From NCBI GenBank assembly GCA_050954505.1, contig JBPBPY010000185.1, positions 1 through 10,035 of the forward strand: a stretch of 10,035 nucleotides of DNA. The letters run 5' to 3'. Below, one piece after another: positions 1 to 8,286 of the stretch (position 1 is its first letter; every line of letters starts with the position of its first letter). This stretch comes from JAQGMO01 sp050954505 (lineage in GTDB: Bacteria; Pseudomonadota; Gammaproteobacteria; Burkholderiales; Burkholderiaceae_D). Below the pieces are notes generated by a model. It saw only the letters and a list, made by a program, of their open reading frames with translations. It was not told where the DNA came from and ran no database searches. The translations under genes and the position numbers were made by a program.

Positions 1-230
1 GCAACGGAGATGAAGTCGCCGACGTTGACTTCGAGCTCACCGTTGTCGTTCTTGAATTCTTCAATGGGGATAAATGCTTCCGACTTCAGGCCGGCGTTGA
101 CGATGACGAAATTGTGATCGAGGCGCACGACTTCAGCCGAAATGACTTCACCGGAGCGCATGTCTTGGCGCAACAGGGATTCTTCAAACAGGGCTGCAAA
201 ACTTTCCATTTCTGGGGAGGTAGTTGACAT
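1..230 (-). CDS. rpsA: 30S ribosomal protein S1, N-terminal part (runs off the window)
   Basis: S1 binds mRNA on the 30S subunit and helps load messages, mainly those with weak Shine-Dalgarno sequences. The 76 codons present start MSTTSPEMESFAALFEESL and continue into the first S1 (OB-fold) repeat, with the typical stretch VIVNAGLKSEAFIPIEEF at residues 42-59. This matches the beginning of full-length proteobacterial S1 (about 550-570 aa); the remaining domains lie outside the window. The ATG at 228-230 fits the family N-terminus. No GGAGG-like ribosome binding site precedes it: the 15 nt upstream are A/T/C-rich. A missing SD is also known for gammaproteobacterial rpsA, where S1 regulates its own translation. 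It follows cmk on the same strand, as in many proteobacteria, but across an unusually long low-complexity spacer. Identification is very secure. Confidence 0.97.
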   Translation of the reverse strand, partial: MSTTSPEMESFAALFEESLLRQDMRSGEVISAEVVRLDHNFVIVNAGLKSEAFIPIEEFKNDNGELEVNVGDFISV

Positions 231-273
231 TGATTTAGATGGTTAGCCAGTTTTGTCGCACAATGCGGCAAAT

Positions 274-331
274 ACCGGGTTAAGGTGATACAGGTTATTC
301 AACACCCGGTCGACGTACGGTATTGACCGGG
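274..331 (-). promoter_or_regulatory. rpsA leader: two mutually exclusive hairpins
   Basis: Read as minus-strand RNA, CCCGGTC (331-325) can pair with GACCGGG (311-305), giving a 7-bp stem with a 13-nt loop. Alternatively ACCGGGT (310-304) can pair with ACCCGGT (280-274), a 7-bp stem with a 23-nt loop. The two share the 305-310 segment, so only one can form. They lie 44-101 nt upstream of the rpsA start, which has no Shine-Dalgarno. S1 autoregulation through leader structure is known in gammaproteobacteria; a similar role here is inference. Confidence 0.4.
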
Positions 332-340
332 CGACTAGGG

Positions 341-503
341 TACTGCTGGTGCTGCTGGTATTACTGCTAGTACTGATGCTAGTGCTGGTGCTGATACTTC
401 CACTGCCCATGCCACTACTGATATTGCTGGTGCTGATACTTCCACTGCCACTGCTGACATTGCTGGTGTTGATGCTAATGCCGCCAATGCTGCCGCTGCT
501 ATC
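341..503. repeat. degenerate triplet (RNY) low-complexity repeat in the cmk-rpsA spacer
   Basis: About 160 bp consist almost entirely of variants of one triplet: on the minus strand AGC, ACC, AGT, ATC, GGC, AAT and ACT, nearly all purine-any-pyrimidine. A 25-bp segment is repeated exactly at 383-407 and 425-449, giving a 42-bp period on top of the 3-bp one. In the minus-strand frame that ends at 243 it would read as a Ser/Thr/Gly/Asn/Ile tract with no stop, but that frame is not the cmk frame and has no good start. It starts right after the cmk stop codon and looks like a decayed microsatellite grown by slippage. No function is visible. Confidence 0.8.
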
Positions 504-504
504 G

Positions 505-1179
505 TCAAACACCTTTGCGCACTGCTGCGTGCCAGGCCAGCACTTGCGCCACCGCCTGATCCACCGACAGTGCCGAGGTATCGAGCATATGCGCGCCTTC
601 GGCTGGCTTGAGTGGCGCCAGCGTTCGCCCGGCGTCGCGTGCATCACGCTGCGTCAAATCAGCCAGCAGGTCTTGCATATTAGCAGAAAAGCCCTTGTCA
701 ATCAATTGCTTATAGCGCCGCTCGGCGCGTGCCTGGACGCTGGCCGTCAGGAACACCTTCAAGTGCGCGCGCGGGAAGATCACCGTGCCCATGTCGCGGC
801 CATCGGCCACCAGTCCGGGTGCACGACGAAAGCCCAGCTGCAGGCCAAGCAGCGCATGGCGCACTGCCGCCAAGGTGGCGATGCGCGAGGCGGCATTGCC
901 GACTTCTTCGGCGCGGATCGCATGGGCGACGTTTTCGCTGGCCAGGAACACATCGCCGCCGGAAAACGAAATATTCAGGTGCTCGGCCAGCTTGGCCAGG
1001 GCATGTTCATCGGTCAGCGAGGTCTGGTGGCGCAAGGCGCTCAAGGCGGTGAGCCGGTACAGCGAGCCGGAATCGAGATAGTGGAAGCCGAGCTTGGCGG
1101 CCACACGCTGGGCGACAGTGCCCTTGCCGGAGGCAGTCGGGCCGTCGATGGTGATCACGGGAATGGAGGCGGTGGTCAT
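505..1179 (-). CDS. cmk: cytidylate kinase
   Basis: Cmk phosphorylates CMP and dCMP with ATP in the cytosol, feeding CTP and dCTP synthesis. The 224-aa product has the usual length (E. coli 227). It starts MTTASIPVITIDGPTASGKG, with the P-loop GPTASGKGT at residues 13-21. The NMP-binding region includes YLDSGSLYRL (34-43) and the conserved DGRDMGTVIFP (126-136); the LID-type arginines follow in ARAERRYKQL (150-159). The ATG at 1177-1179 is chosen because the protein begins there in the family. An in-frame upstream extension to 1320 only reads through aroA in the wrong frame. The start lies 2 nt after the aroA stop and has no Shine-Dalgarno, so translation is probably coupled to aroA. Downstream, the spacer to rpsA is filled by a triplet repeat. 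Confidence 0.97.
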   Translation of the reverse strand: MTTASIPVITIDGPTASGKGTVAQRVAAKLGFHYLDSGSLYRLTALSALRHQTSLTDEHALAKLAEHLNISFSGGDVFLASENVAHAIRAEEVGNAASRIATLAAVRHALLGLQLGFRRAPGLVADGRDMGTVIFPRAHLKVFLTASVQARAERRYKQLIDKGFSANMQDLLADLTQRDARDAGRTLAPLKPAEGAHMLDTSALSVDQAVAQVLAWHAAVRKGV

Positions 1180-1181
1180 GA

Positions 1182-2507
1182 TCAAAACAATTCGTTGTTG
1201 GCGATGCTGGCAAATGCATCGAAATAATCCGGGAAGGTCTTGGCAACGCACTTGGGATCGTTGATGCGGATCCGGTTGCCTTTCAATTCCGCGCCATTGA
1301 GCGAGGCCAGGGAAAAACACATCGCCATGCGATGGTCGTCATAGGTATCGATGGTGGCAGCCTGGATTTCCTTCGGCGGCGTGATGCGCAGGTAGTCGGC
1401 GCCCTCTTCCACCAGGGCGCCGAGCTTGCGCAATTCGGTTGCCATGGCCGCCAGGCGATCGGTTTCCTTGACGCGCCAGCTGCCGATGTTGCGCAGCGTG
1501 CTGGTGCCGTCCGCATACAGCGCCGCCACCGCAATGGTCATGGCCGCGTCCGGAATATGGTTGAAGTCGGCATCGATGGCTTTCAGGACGCCGTTCGATT
1601 GCGCCTCGACCCAGTTCTCACCCAGCCGCACGGTGGCGCCCATCTGCTCCAGCGCTTCGACAAAGCGCAAGTCGCCCTGGATGCTGTCGCGCCCCACGCC
1701 TTCGACACGCACCGGCCCCTGCGCAATCGCACCGGCGGCAAGGAAATAGGAAGCCGAGGAGGCGTCACCCTCCACGCGTATGGTCGAGGGACTGGTGTAG
1801 CGCTGGCCGGCGCGCACCGTGAAACGGTGCCATTCATTCCGCGTGACATCGATGCCGAAGCGCTGCATCAGGTTCAGCGTGATTTCCACATACGGTTTCG
1901 AGATCAGCGGGCCGTCGACCTCGATCACCAGCTCGTTGTCGCGCGCCATCAGCGGAGCGGCCATCAGCAGCGAGGTCAGGAACTGGCTGGAGACGTTGCC
2001 GCGCACCCGCATGTGCCGGGTAGTGATCAGGCCGCGGCGGATGTGCAGCGGCGGGTAGCCGGGCTGGCCGGTGTACTCGATGCGCGCGCCGACCGCATTG
2101 AGCGCATCGACCAGGTCGCCGATCGGCCGCTCATGCATGCGCGAGACGCCATGCAGTGTATAGTCGCCGCCAGTCACCGCCAGCGCTGCAGTGAGCGGAC
2201 GGATGGCGGTGCCGGCATTGCCCATGAACAGGTCGGCATGATGGGTGGGAAAGGCGCCATCGACGCCATGGACGATGTAGTCGCTGGTCGCCCCGATCTG
2301 CTCCCAGGCCACGCCCAGCTTTTGCAGCGCCATCAGCATCACATGGGTGTCGTCGGAAGCCAGCAGGTCGCGGATCTGCACCGTGCCGGCGCCGAGCGCG
2401 GCCAGCAGCAGGATGCGGTTGGAAATGCTTTTCGAGCCGGGCAGCGCAATGCTGCCATGGGCATGGACCGCGGGCTGCAGCAGCAGCGAAAGGGAATATT
2501 TTTTCAT
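1182..2507 (-). CDS. aroA: 3-phosphoshikimate 1-carboxyvinyltransferase (EPSP synthase)
   Basis: This enzyme joins PEP to shikimate-3-phosphate to give EPSP, the sixth step of the shikimate pathway. The 441 residues match the family length. Visible motifs are LPGSKSISNR (22-31, substrate binding), LFMGNAGTAIRPLTA (93-107, PEP/glyphosate site with unaltered Gly99, Thr100 and Pro104), RPIGDLVDAL (127-136), SSQFLTSLLMA (173-183), RVKETDRLAAM (345-355) and DDHRMAMCFSLA (390-401). The intact Gly-Thr-Pro set is that of class I, normally glyphosate-sensitive, enzymes. A strong ribosome binding site, AGGAGG at 2517-2512, sits inside the last codons of tyrA, 4 nt before the ATG. The ATG overlaps the tyrA stop as ATGA, so the two genes are translationally coupled. 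cmk begins 2 nt after its stop. Confidence 0.98.
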   Translation of the reverse strand: MKKYSLSLLLQPAVHAHGSIALPGSKSISNRILLLAALGAGTVQIRDLLASDDTHVMLMALQKLGVAWEQIGATSDYIVHGVDGAFPTHHADLFMGNAGTAIRPLTAALAVTGGDYTLHGVSRMHERPIGDLVDALNAVGARIEYTGQPGYPPLHIRRGLITTRHMRVRGNVSSQFLTSLLMAAPLMARDNELVIEVDGPLISKPYVEITLNLMQRFGIDVTRNEWHRFTVRAGQRYTSPSTIRVEGDASSASYFLAAGAIAQGPVRVEGVGRDSIQGDLRFVEALEQMGATVRLGENWVEAQSNGVLKAIDADFNHIPDAAMTIAVAALYADGTSTLRNIGSWRVKETDRLAAMATELRKLGALVEEGADYLRITPPKEIQAATIDTYDDHRMAMCFSLASLNGAELKGNRIRINDPKCVAKTFPDYFDAFASIANNELF

Positions 2508-3403
2508 CGGTCCTCCTTGCGGCGATGCTGGTCTGCCGCTTCGATTGCCGCCGCCCAGGCCTGGCGCGCCGCCTGGGCATTGCGAAATACCGCTTCGAGC
2601 GCGGCGCCGTCATTATTGGCCAGCATGCTGCGCACCGTGGCCAGATGCGCAGTGTAGGCATCGAGTTCGGTAAGCAAGGCGGCATTGTTGGCCAGGCTGA
2701 TGTCGCGCCACATCTCCGGCGACGAGCCTGCAATGCGGGTGAAGTCGCGAAAACCGCTGGCCGCATAGTCGAACAGCAGCGCGTGATGGGGCTGCTGCGC
2801 CAGCTCGTCGACCAGGGTGAATGCCAGCAGGTGCGGCAGATGGCTGACGGCGGCAAACACCGTGTCATGCAGCGCCGCGCTGAGGCGGTGGATCACGGCG
2901 CCGCATGCAGTCCAGGCAGCGGCCACCCGGTCGATGTCTTCGGCGCTGTTTTCCGCCAGCGGCGTGAGCACCACTTTCTTGCCCACATACAGGGTGGCAA
3001 AGGCCGCATCGGGTCCGTTGCTTTCACTGCCGGCAATCGGATGGCCGGGCACGAACTGGCCGATCTTCTCGCCCAGGGTAGTGCGCGCGGCGGCCACCAC
3101 ATCGGACTTGGTGCTGCCGGCGTCGGTGACCAGCGTGCCCGGCTGCAGGAACGGTGCAATCGACGCCAGGATCGGGCCGGTCTGCGCCACCGGTGCGGCG
3201 ATCAAAACCAGCGTGGCGCCATCGAGCGCCTGCTCGACCGAGGTGACGGCTTCGTCGATGATGCCGAGTTCGACGGCCCGCGCCAGCGTTTCGGCACGGC
3301 GGCCAACACCGACCAGACGCCCGCCCAGACCAGCGCGGCGCAGGGCTAGCGCGAAGGAACCGCCGATCAGGCCGACGCCAAAAATGACTGTTTTATCGCT
3401 CAA
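2504..3403 (-). CDS. tyrA: prephenate dehydrogenase (monofunctional, TyrA type)
   Basis: TyrA oxidatively decarboxylates prephenate to 4-hydroxyphenylpyruvate with NAD(P)+, committing carbon to tyrosine; arogenate use cannot be excluded. The 299-aa protein has a Rossmann N-terminus with GVGLIGGS (9-16), a conserved DAGSTKSDV (94-102), GHPIAGSESNG (120-130) carrying the likely catalytic His121, SHLPHLLAFTL (187-197), and GFRDFTRIA (217-225) with the substrate arginine. It has neither a chorismate mutase nor an ACT domain, so mutase activity must come from pheA. The only plausible start is TTG at 3403-3401. An in-frame TGA lies three codons upstream with no start codon between, and the protein needs residues right from MSDKTVIFGVG. 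The start sits inside a perfect 13-bp tandem duplication. Only a weak GAG precedes it by 8 nt. Confidence 0.95.
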   Translation of the reverse strand: MSDKTVIFGVGLIGGSFALALRRAGLGGRLVGVGRRAETLARAVELGIIDEAVTSVEQALDGATLVLIAAPVAQTGPILASIAPFLQPGTLVTDAGSTKSDVVAAARTTLGEKIGQFVPGHPIAGSESNGPDAAFATLYVGKKVVLTPLAENSAEDIDRVAAAWTACGAVIHRLSAALHDTVFAAVSHLPHLLAFTLVDELAQQPHHALLFDYAASGFRDFTRIAGSSPEMWRDISLANNAALLTELDAYTAHLATVRSMLANNDGAALEAVFRNAQAARQAWAAAIEAADQHRRKEDR

Positions 3404-3416
3404 TTTTATCGCTCAA
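3391..3416. repeat. 13-bp perfect tandem duplication at the tyrA start
   Basis: The + strand reads ttttatcgctcaa twice in a row (3391-3403 and 3404-3416). On the minus strand each copy begins TTGAGCGATAAAA. The proximal copy carries the tyrA TTG start. The distal copy is out of frame by one base and stops after seven codons. The GGAG at 3430-3427 lies 10 nt before the distal TTG but 23 nt before the used one, so the duplication separated tyrA from its likely ribosome binding site. Confidence 0.9.
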
Positions 3417-3584
3417 GAGACGTGTACTCCGATGGACTGAATGCCGGCCCGCCGCAACAGGGCGCGGCAAGGCTGGATGAAAGAAACAGTGCTGGACAGC
3501 TTGGCGCGCCGCCACCGACCTGCAAGCCGATACTGGCATGCGGCCATGCGGCCAAGCCCTGGACAGCCAGCGTAGACTGGCCGG
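3404..3584. other. pheA-tyrA spacer with short direct repeats, no gene seen
   Basis: This 181-bp gap breaks an otherwise tight operon. No recognisable protein is encoded, and I see no good promoter or terminator. Besides the 13-bp duplication at the tyrA start, it holds an 8-bp tandem repeat, ATGCGGCC twice at 3538-3553, and the 9-mer CTGGACAGC at 3492-3500 and 3559-3567. In several Burkholderiales a hisC paralogue sits at this position (general knowledge). No trace of it is recognisable here. Confidence 0.5.
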
Positions 3585-4658
3585 TCAAATGCTGCGAGGA
3601 TACGAGCCCAGCACCTTGAAGAATGCGGCCTGCTCCTGCAGTTCCACCAGCGCACTGGCTACGCCGGCGTCGTCGGCATGGCCCTCGACATCGACATGGA
3701 AATAATATTCCCAGTTGCCAGTGCGTGCAGGACGCGACTCGAAACGCGTCATCGACACACCATGGCGCGCCAGCGGCGCCAGCAGGTTGTAGACCGCGCC
3801 CGCCTTGTTGGGCACGCTGAGCACCAGCGAGGTCTGGTCCTTGCCGGTGGCCGAGGTATGCAGGCGGCCGATGATGGCAAAGCGCGTGCGGTTGTGCGGA
3901 TCGTCCTGGATGTTTGCATTGGCGATCTGCAGGCCATATTGCGGGCCGGCCTGGGCCGAGGCAATTGCCGCCGCGCCGGGGTCGTCGCGCGCAATGCGCG
4001 CGGCTTCGCCATTCGAGGACACCGCCTGGCGCTCGATGCCCGGGTAATGCTGCCCCAGCCAGGCCTGGCACTGCGCCAGCGCTTGCGGATGGGCGCAGAT
4101 GCGGGTCACGCCAGCCATGTTGCCGGACGCGCTCAGTAGACTGTGGTGCACCGGCAGCGAAATTTCACCGCTGATGGCCAGCGTGGTCTGCAGCATCAGG
4201 TCGAGCGTGCGGTTGACTGCGCCTTCGGTGGAGTTTTCCACCGGCACCACGCCGAACTCGGCGGTGCCGGCTTCGGTGGCGCGAAAGACTTCATCGATCG
4301 AGACGCACGGCAGCAATTCGATCGAATGGCCGAACTTGCGAAACACGGCCTGCTCGCTGTAGGTGCCCACCGGCCCCAGGTACGCCACCGTGACGCGGTT
4401 TTCCAGCGCCCGGCAAGCCGACATGATTTCGCGGAAGATGGTCTGCAGGTCGTCGCTGTGCAGCGGACCGGGGTTGCGCTCGGCGATATTGCGCAGCACC
4501 TGGGCTTCGCGTTCCGGGCGAAACACCGGTGCATTGGTCAGGGCCTTGACATGCCCGACCTGCAGCGCCACGTCAGCGCGCTGATTGAGCAGTTCGAGCA
4601 GCTGTTTGTCGAGCGCATCGATCTGCTGGCGCAGCGGTGTTAATTTGTCATCGCTCAT
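3585..4658 (-). CDS. pheA: bifunctional chorismate mutase / prephenate dehydratase (P-protein)
   Basis: The P-protein converts chorismate to prephenate and then to phenylpyruvate, the phenylalanine branch. Counting from the chosen start (357 aa), a type II chorismate mutase domain covers about 1-88, with LRQQIDALDKQLLELLNQR and later FRPEREAQVL. The dehydratase domain covers about 91-268, with VAYLGPVGTYSEQA, VPVENSTEGAVNRTLDLM and NRTRFAII. A C-terminal ACT domain (about 274-352) holds NKAGAVYNLLAPL and FESRPARTGNWEYYF, the phenylalanine-sensing motifs, so feedback inhibition is expected. The ATG at 4658 is preferred because GAGG lies 5 nt upstream and the family starts MSDDKL. An in-frame ATG at 4673 would add five residues but has no SD. 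A terminator hairpin ends 19 nt upstream, leaving no room for a promoter between them. Confidence 0.96.
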   Translation of the reverse strand: MSDDKLTPLRQQIDALDKQLLELLNQRADVALQVGHVKALTNAPVFRPEREAQVLRNIAERNPGPLHSDDLQTIFREIMSACRALENRVTVAYLGPVGTYSEQAVFRKFGHSIELLPCVSIDEVFRATEAGTAEFGVVPVENSTEGAVNRTLDLMLQTTLAISGEISLPVHHSLLSASGNMAGVTRICAHPQALAQCQAWLGQHYPGIERQAVSSNGEAARIARDDPGAAAIASAQAGPQYGLQIANANIQDDPHNRTRFAIIGRLHTSATGKDQTSLVLSVPNKAGAVYNLLAPLARHGVSMTRFESRPARTGNWEYYFHVDVEGHADDAGVASALVELQEQAAFFKVLGSYPRSI

Positions 4659-4677
4659 TGATGCCTCGGCCATGGTG

Positions 4678-4702
4678 AAAAAGAGGCCGGCAGGGGCCGG
4701 CC
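4678..4702 (-). terminator. intrinsic terminator / possible attenuator just before pheA
   Basis: On the minus strand GGCCGGC (4702-4696) and GCCGGCC (4691-4685) form a perfect 7-bp all-GC stem with a CCCT loop. TCTTTTT (4684-4678) follows immediately. This is a textbook Rho-independent terminator and works only in the gyrA-to-pheA direction. Its U-run ends 19 nt before the pheA ATG, so every transcript reaching pheA must pass it. It may simply end gyrA transcripts with read-through, or serve as a pheA attenuator. Confidence 0.7.
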
Positions 4703-4733
4703 CGGTCTGCGGTCAAACAATTCCGCGACTTTC

Positions 4734-4767
4734 AAAAAACAGCAGACGCGCGTTGCAGCAACGCGCG
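4734..4767 (-). terminator. GC-rich hairpin after gyrA, possible weaker terminator
   Basis: A perfect 10-bp inverted repeat, CGCGCGTTGC (4747-4756) and GCAACGCGCG (4758-4767), has a single central base. As RNA it forms a 9-bp stem with a 3-nt loop. On the minus strand it is followed, after 7 nt, by six T residues (4739-4734). The gap before the T-run is longer than usual, so termination may be weak. It lies 66 nt after the gyrA stop. Confidence 0.45.
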
Positions 4768-4794
4768 CCAGTGAACAAACAGGTGCAGGCAGGT

Positions 4795-4828
4795 GGACCA
4801 GGTCCAGGACTGCCCGGGCCAGGTCCTG
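4795..4828. repeat. nested dyads immediately after gyrA
   Basis: GGACCAGGTCC (4795-4805) is a palindrome of two 5-bp arms around one base. CAGGAC (4805-4810) pairs with GTCCTG (4823-4828) around a CCCGGG core (4813-4818). The 8-mer CCAGGTCC occurs at 4798-4805 and 4819-4826. They begin 5 nt beyond the gyrA stop codon and could protect the 3' end or form alternative structures with the pheA leader; no role is shown. Confidence 0.4.
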
Positions 4829-4832
4829 CGGC

Positions 4833-7586
<2,754 letters not shown>

Positions 7587-7643
7587 GGATGGCAGCTAGT
7601 CTTTGACAGGAAGTTGATGGTGGCAGGTAATGACGGCTGTATC

Positions 7644-7666
7644 GCAATGCCTGGAACAGGCATTGC
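7644..7666. promoter_or_regulatory. perfect 10-bp hairpin in the gyrA leader
   Basis: GCAATGCCTG (7644-7653) and CAGGCATTGC (7657-7666) are exact reverse complements around GAA. The structure lies 58-80 nt upstream of the gyrA ATG and downstream of its likely promoter, so it would be in the mRNA leader. No T-run follows on either strand, so it is not an intrinsic terminator. A second small dyad, CCGCG-A-CGCGG, lies at 7674-7684 or within a base or two of it. It could be a protein-binding operator or an RNA-stabilising stem. Confidence 0.5.
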
Positions 7667-7713
7667 CGATGCCGCGACGCGGTCAGGCTGCGCAAAACGC
7701 TGAAAAGAGCGTG

Positions 7714-7742
7714 ATTTTAGCATGGCCGATGCTGGCTTTCTC
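7714..7742 (-). promoter_or_regulatory. candidate sigma-70 promoter of gyrA (extended -10)
   Basis: On the minus strand TGCTAAAAT (7722-7714) matches an extended -10 (TGnTATAAT) at all but one position. The -35 region, GAGAAA at 7742-7737 with a 17-bp spacer, is poor, which an extended -10 can compensate. Transcription would begin near 7707, giving a leader of about 120 nt containing the hairpin at 7644-7666. This is a prediction by eye. Confidence 0.45.
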
Positions 7743-8018
7743 CTATTACAGGAAGCAACAGCGCATGCGTGCACGTCAGCCATCAAAACCGGGAAATCGA
7801 AGCAAAAAGAAAATGGTGGCGGGATAGTGGAGGAAAAAGGTTTTGATGAAATATGCACATCAATTTGCTATATAACAATAGTTCCCCCTACAGGTCGGGC
7901 AATCTTCGTGTTACATTCTGGCCGGCGCAAAAGTGGCACCCCGATATTTAATCGAACTCTTTAACCAATACCAGTGACATCAGAATTGCGATTCAGAAAC
8001 AATGCTGGTGTGATGGCT

Positions 8019-8037
8019 TGTGAAACATGATTTCACA
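8019..8037. promoter_or_regulatory. perfect 7-bp dyad upstream of ompA (putative operator)
   Basis: TGTGAAA (8019-8025) and TTTCACA (8031-8037) are exact inverted repeats around CATGA, 250 bp before the ompA start. The half-sites TGTGA/TCACA resemble those of the CRP/FNR family, but the 9-bp spacing between them differs from the 6 bp of CRP. It could be an operator for another regulator or simply a hairpin. Confidence 0.35.
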
Positions 8038-8286
8038 TACCCGGATGTTTAAGTATTCGTTGTAAAAATCCTACAGAATCCCGAATTCGCCCTTGGCGAC
8101 ATTTATGAGGCTGTTTAAGCAAGCTATGCGTGTGGCAAAATGGAGGGTAGTAAAGATCATTGCATCTGGCCAACAAACTGGGTGACATGTCTGGACCTCT
8201 GTATGAAGTATTTAAAATCAACCATTTTTGATGTCGTATTTTTGTTGCGCAGTTAATCTGCGGATATCTCACCCGAGAGGAGAAAC

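Larger units (their letters stand above)
7587..8286. other. 700-bp divergent intergenic region between gyrA and ompA
   Basis: This stretch is clearly AT-richer than the flanking genes, with frequent stops in all frames; no credible gene or RNA gene was recognised. The gyrA-proximal part holds the candidate gyrA promoter and leader hairpin. The middle holds a TTGATG/CATCAA dyad (7843-7848 and 7858-7863) near a TATATAAC tract, and the perfect dyad at 8019-8037. The ompA-proximal part is T/A-rich, with TAAAAT at 8213-8218 and a small CGCAG/CTGCG hairpin (8248-8262). The ompA promoter should lie here, but no -35/-10 pair is convincing. Confidence 0.6.

Noticed and set aside
349..1227. Long plus-strand open frame beginning with a Leu/Val-rich stretch, as if a membrane protein
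   Set aside because: The hydrophobic part is only the complementary reading of the RNY triplet repeat, and the rest is antisense to cmk. No start signal or family resemblance is visible.
1332..2657. 441-codon plus-strand open frame, the same length as aroA
   Set aside because: It is antisense to aroA and tyrA. High-GC genes commonly leave a long open antisense frame, and the His/Gln/Arg/Ala-rich translation resembles no protein family.
4713..4778. 21-codon TTG-initiated frame before pheA with three Phe (two adjacent), reminiscent of a pheL leader peptide
   Set aside because: It has a TTG start, no Shine-Dalgarno and only three Phe codons, too weak to call. It is kept only as a test case for the attenuation idea.
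7846..7875. Nine-residue plus-strand ORF with AAGG upstream
   Set aside because: It is too short to distinguish from chance in an AT-rich intergenic region.
7722..7964. 80-codon plus-strand frame in the gyrA-ompA intergenic region
   Set aside because: There is no ribosome binding site, and composition shifts along its length. It overlaps the likely gyrA promoter and matches no known protein.
8019..8037. CRP (cAMP receptor) binding site
   Set aside because: The TGTGA and TCACA half-sites are present but separated by 9 rather than 6 bases.
8083..8094. GAATTCGCCCTT, identical to the insert junction of common TA-cloning vectors
   Set aside because: It is a 12-base match only. The flanks look like ordinary intergenic DNA and no other vector sequence is present, so coincidence is likelier than contamination.
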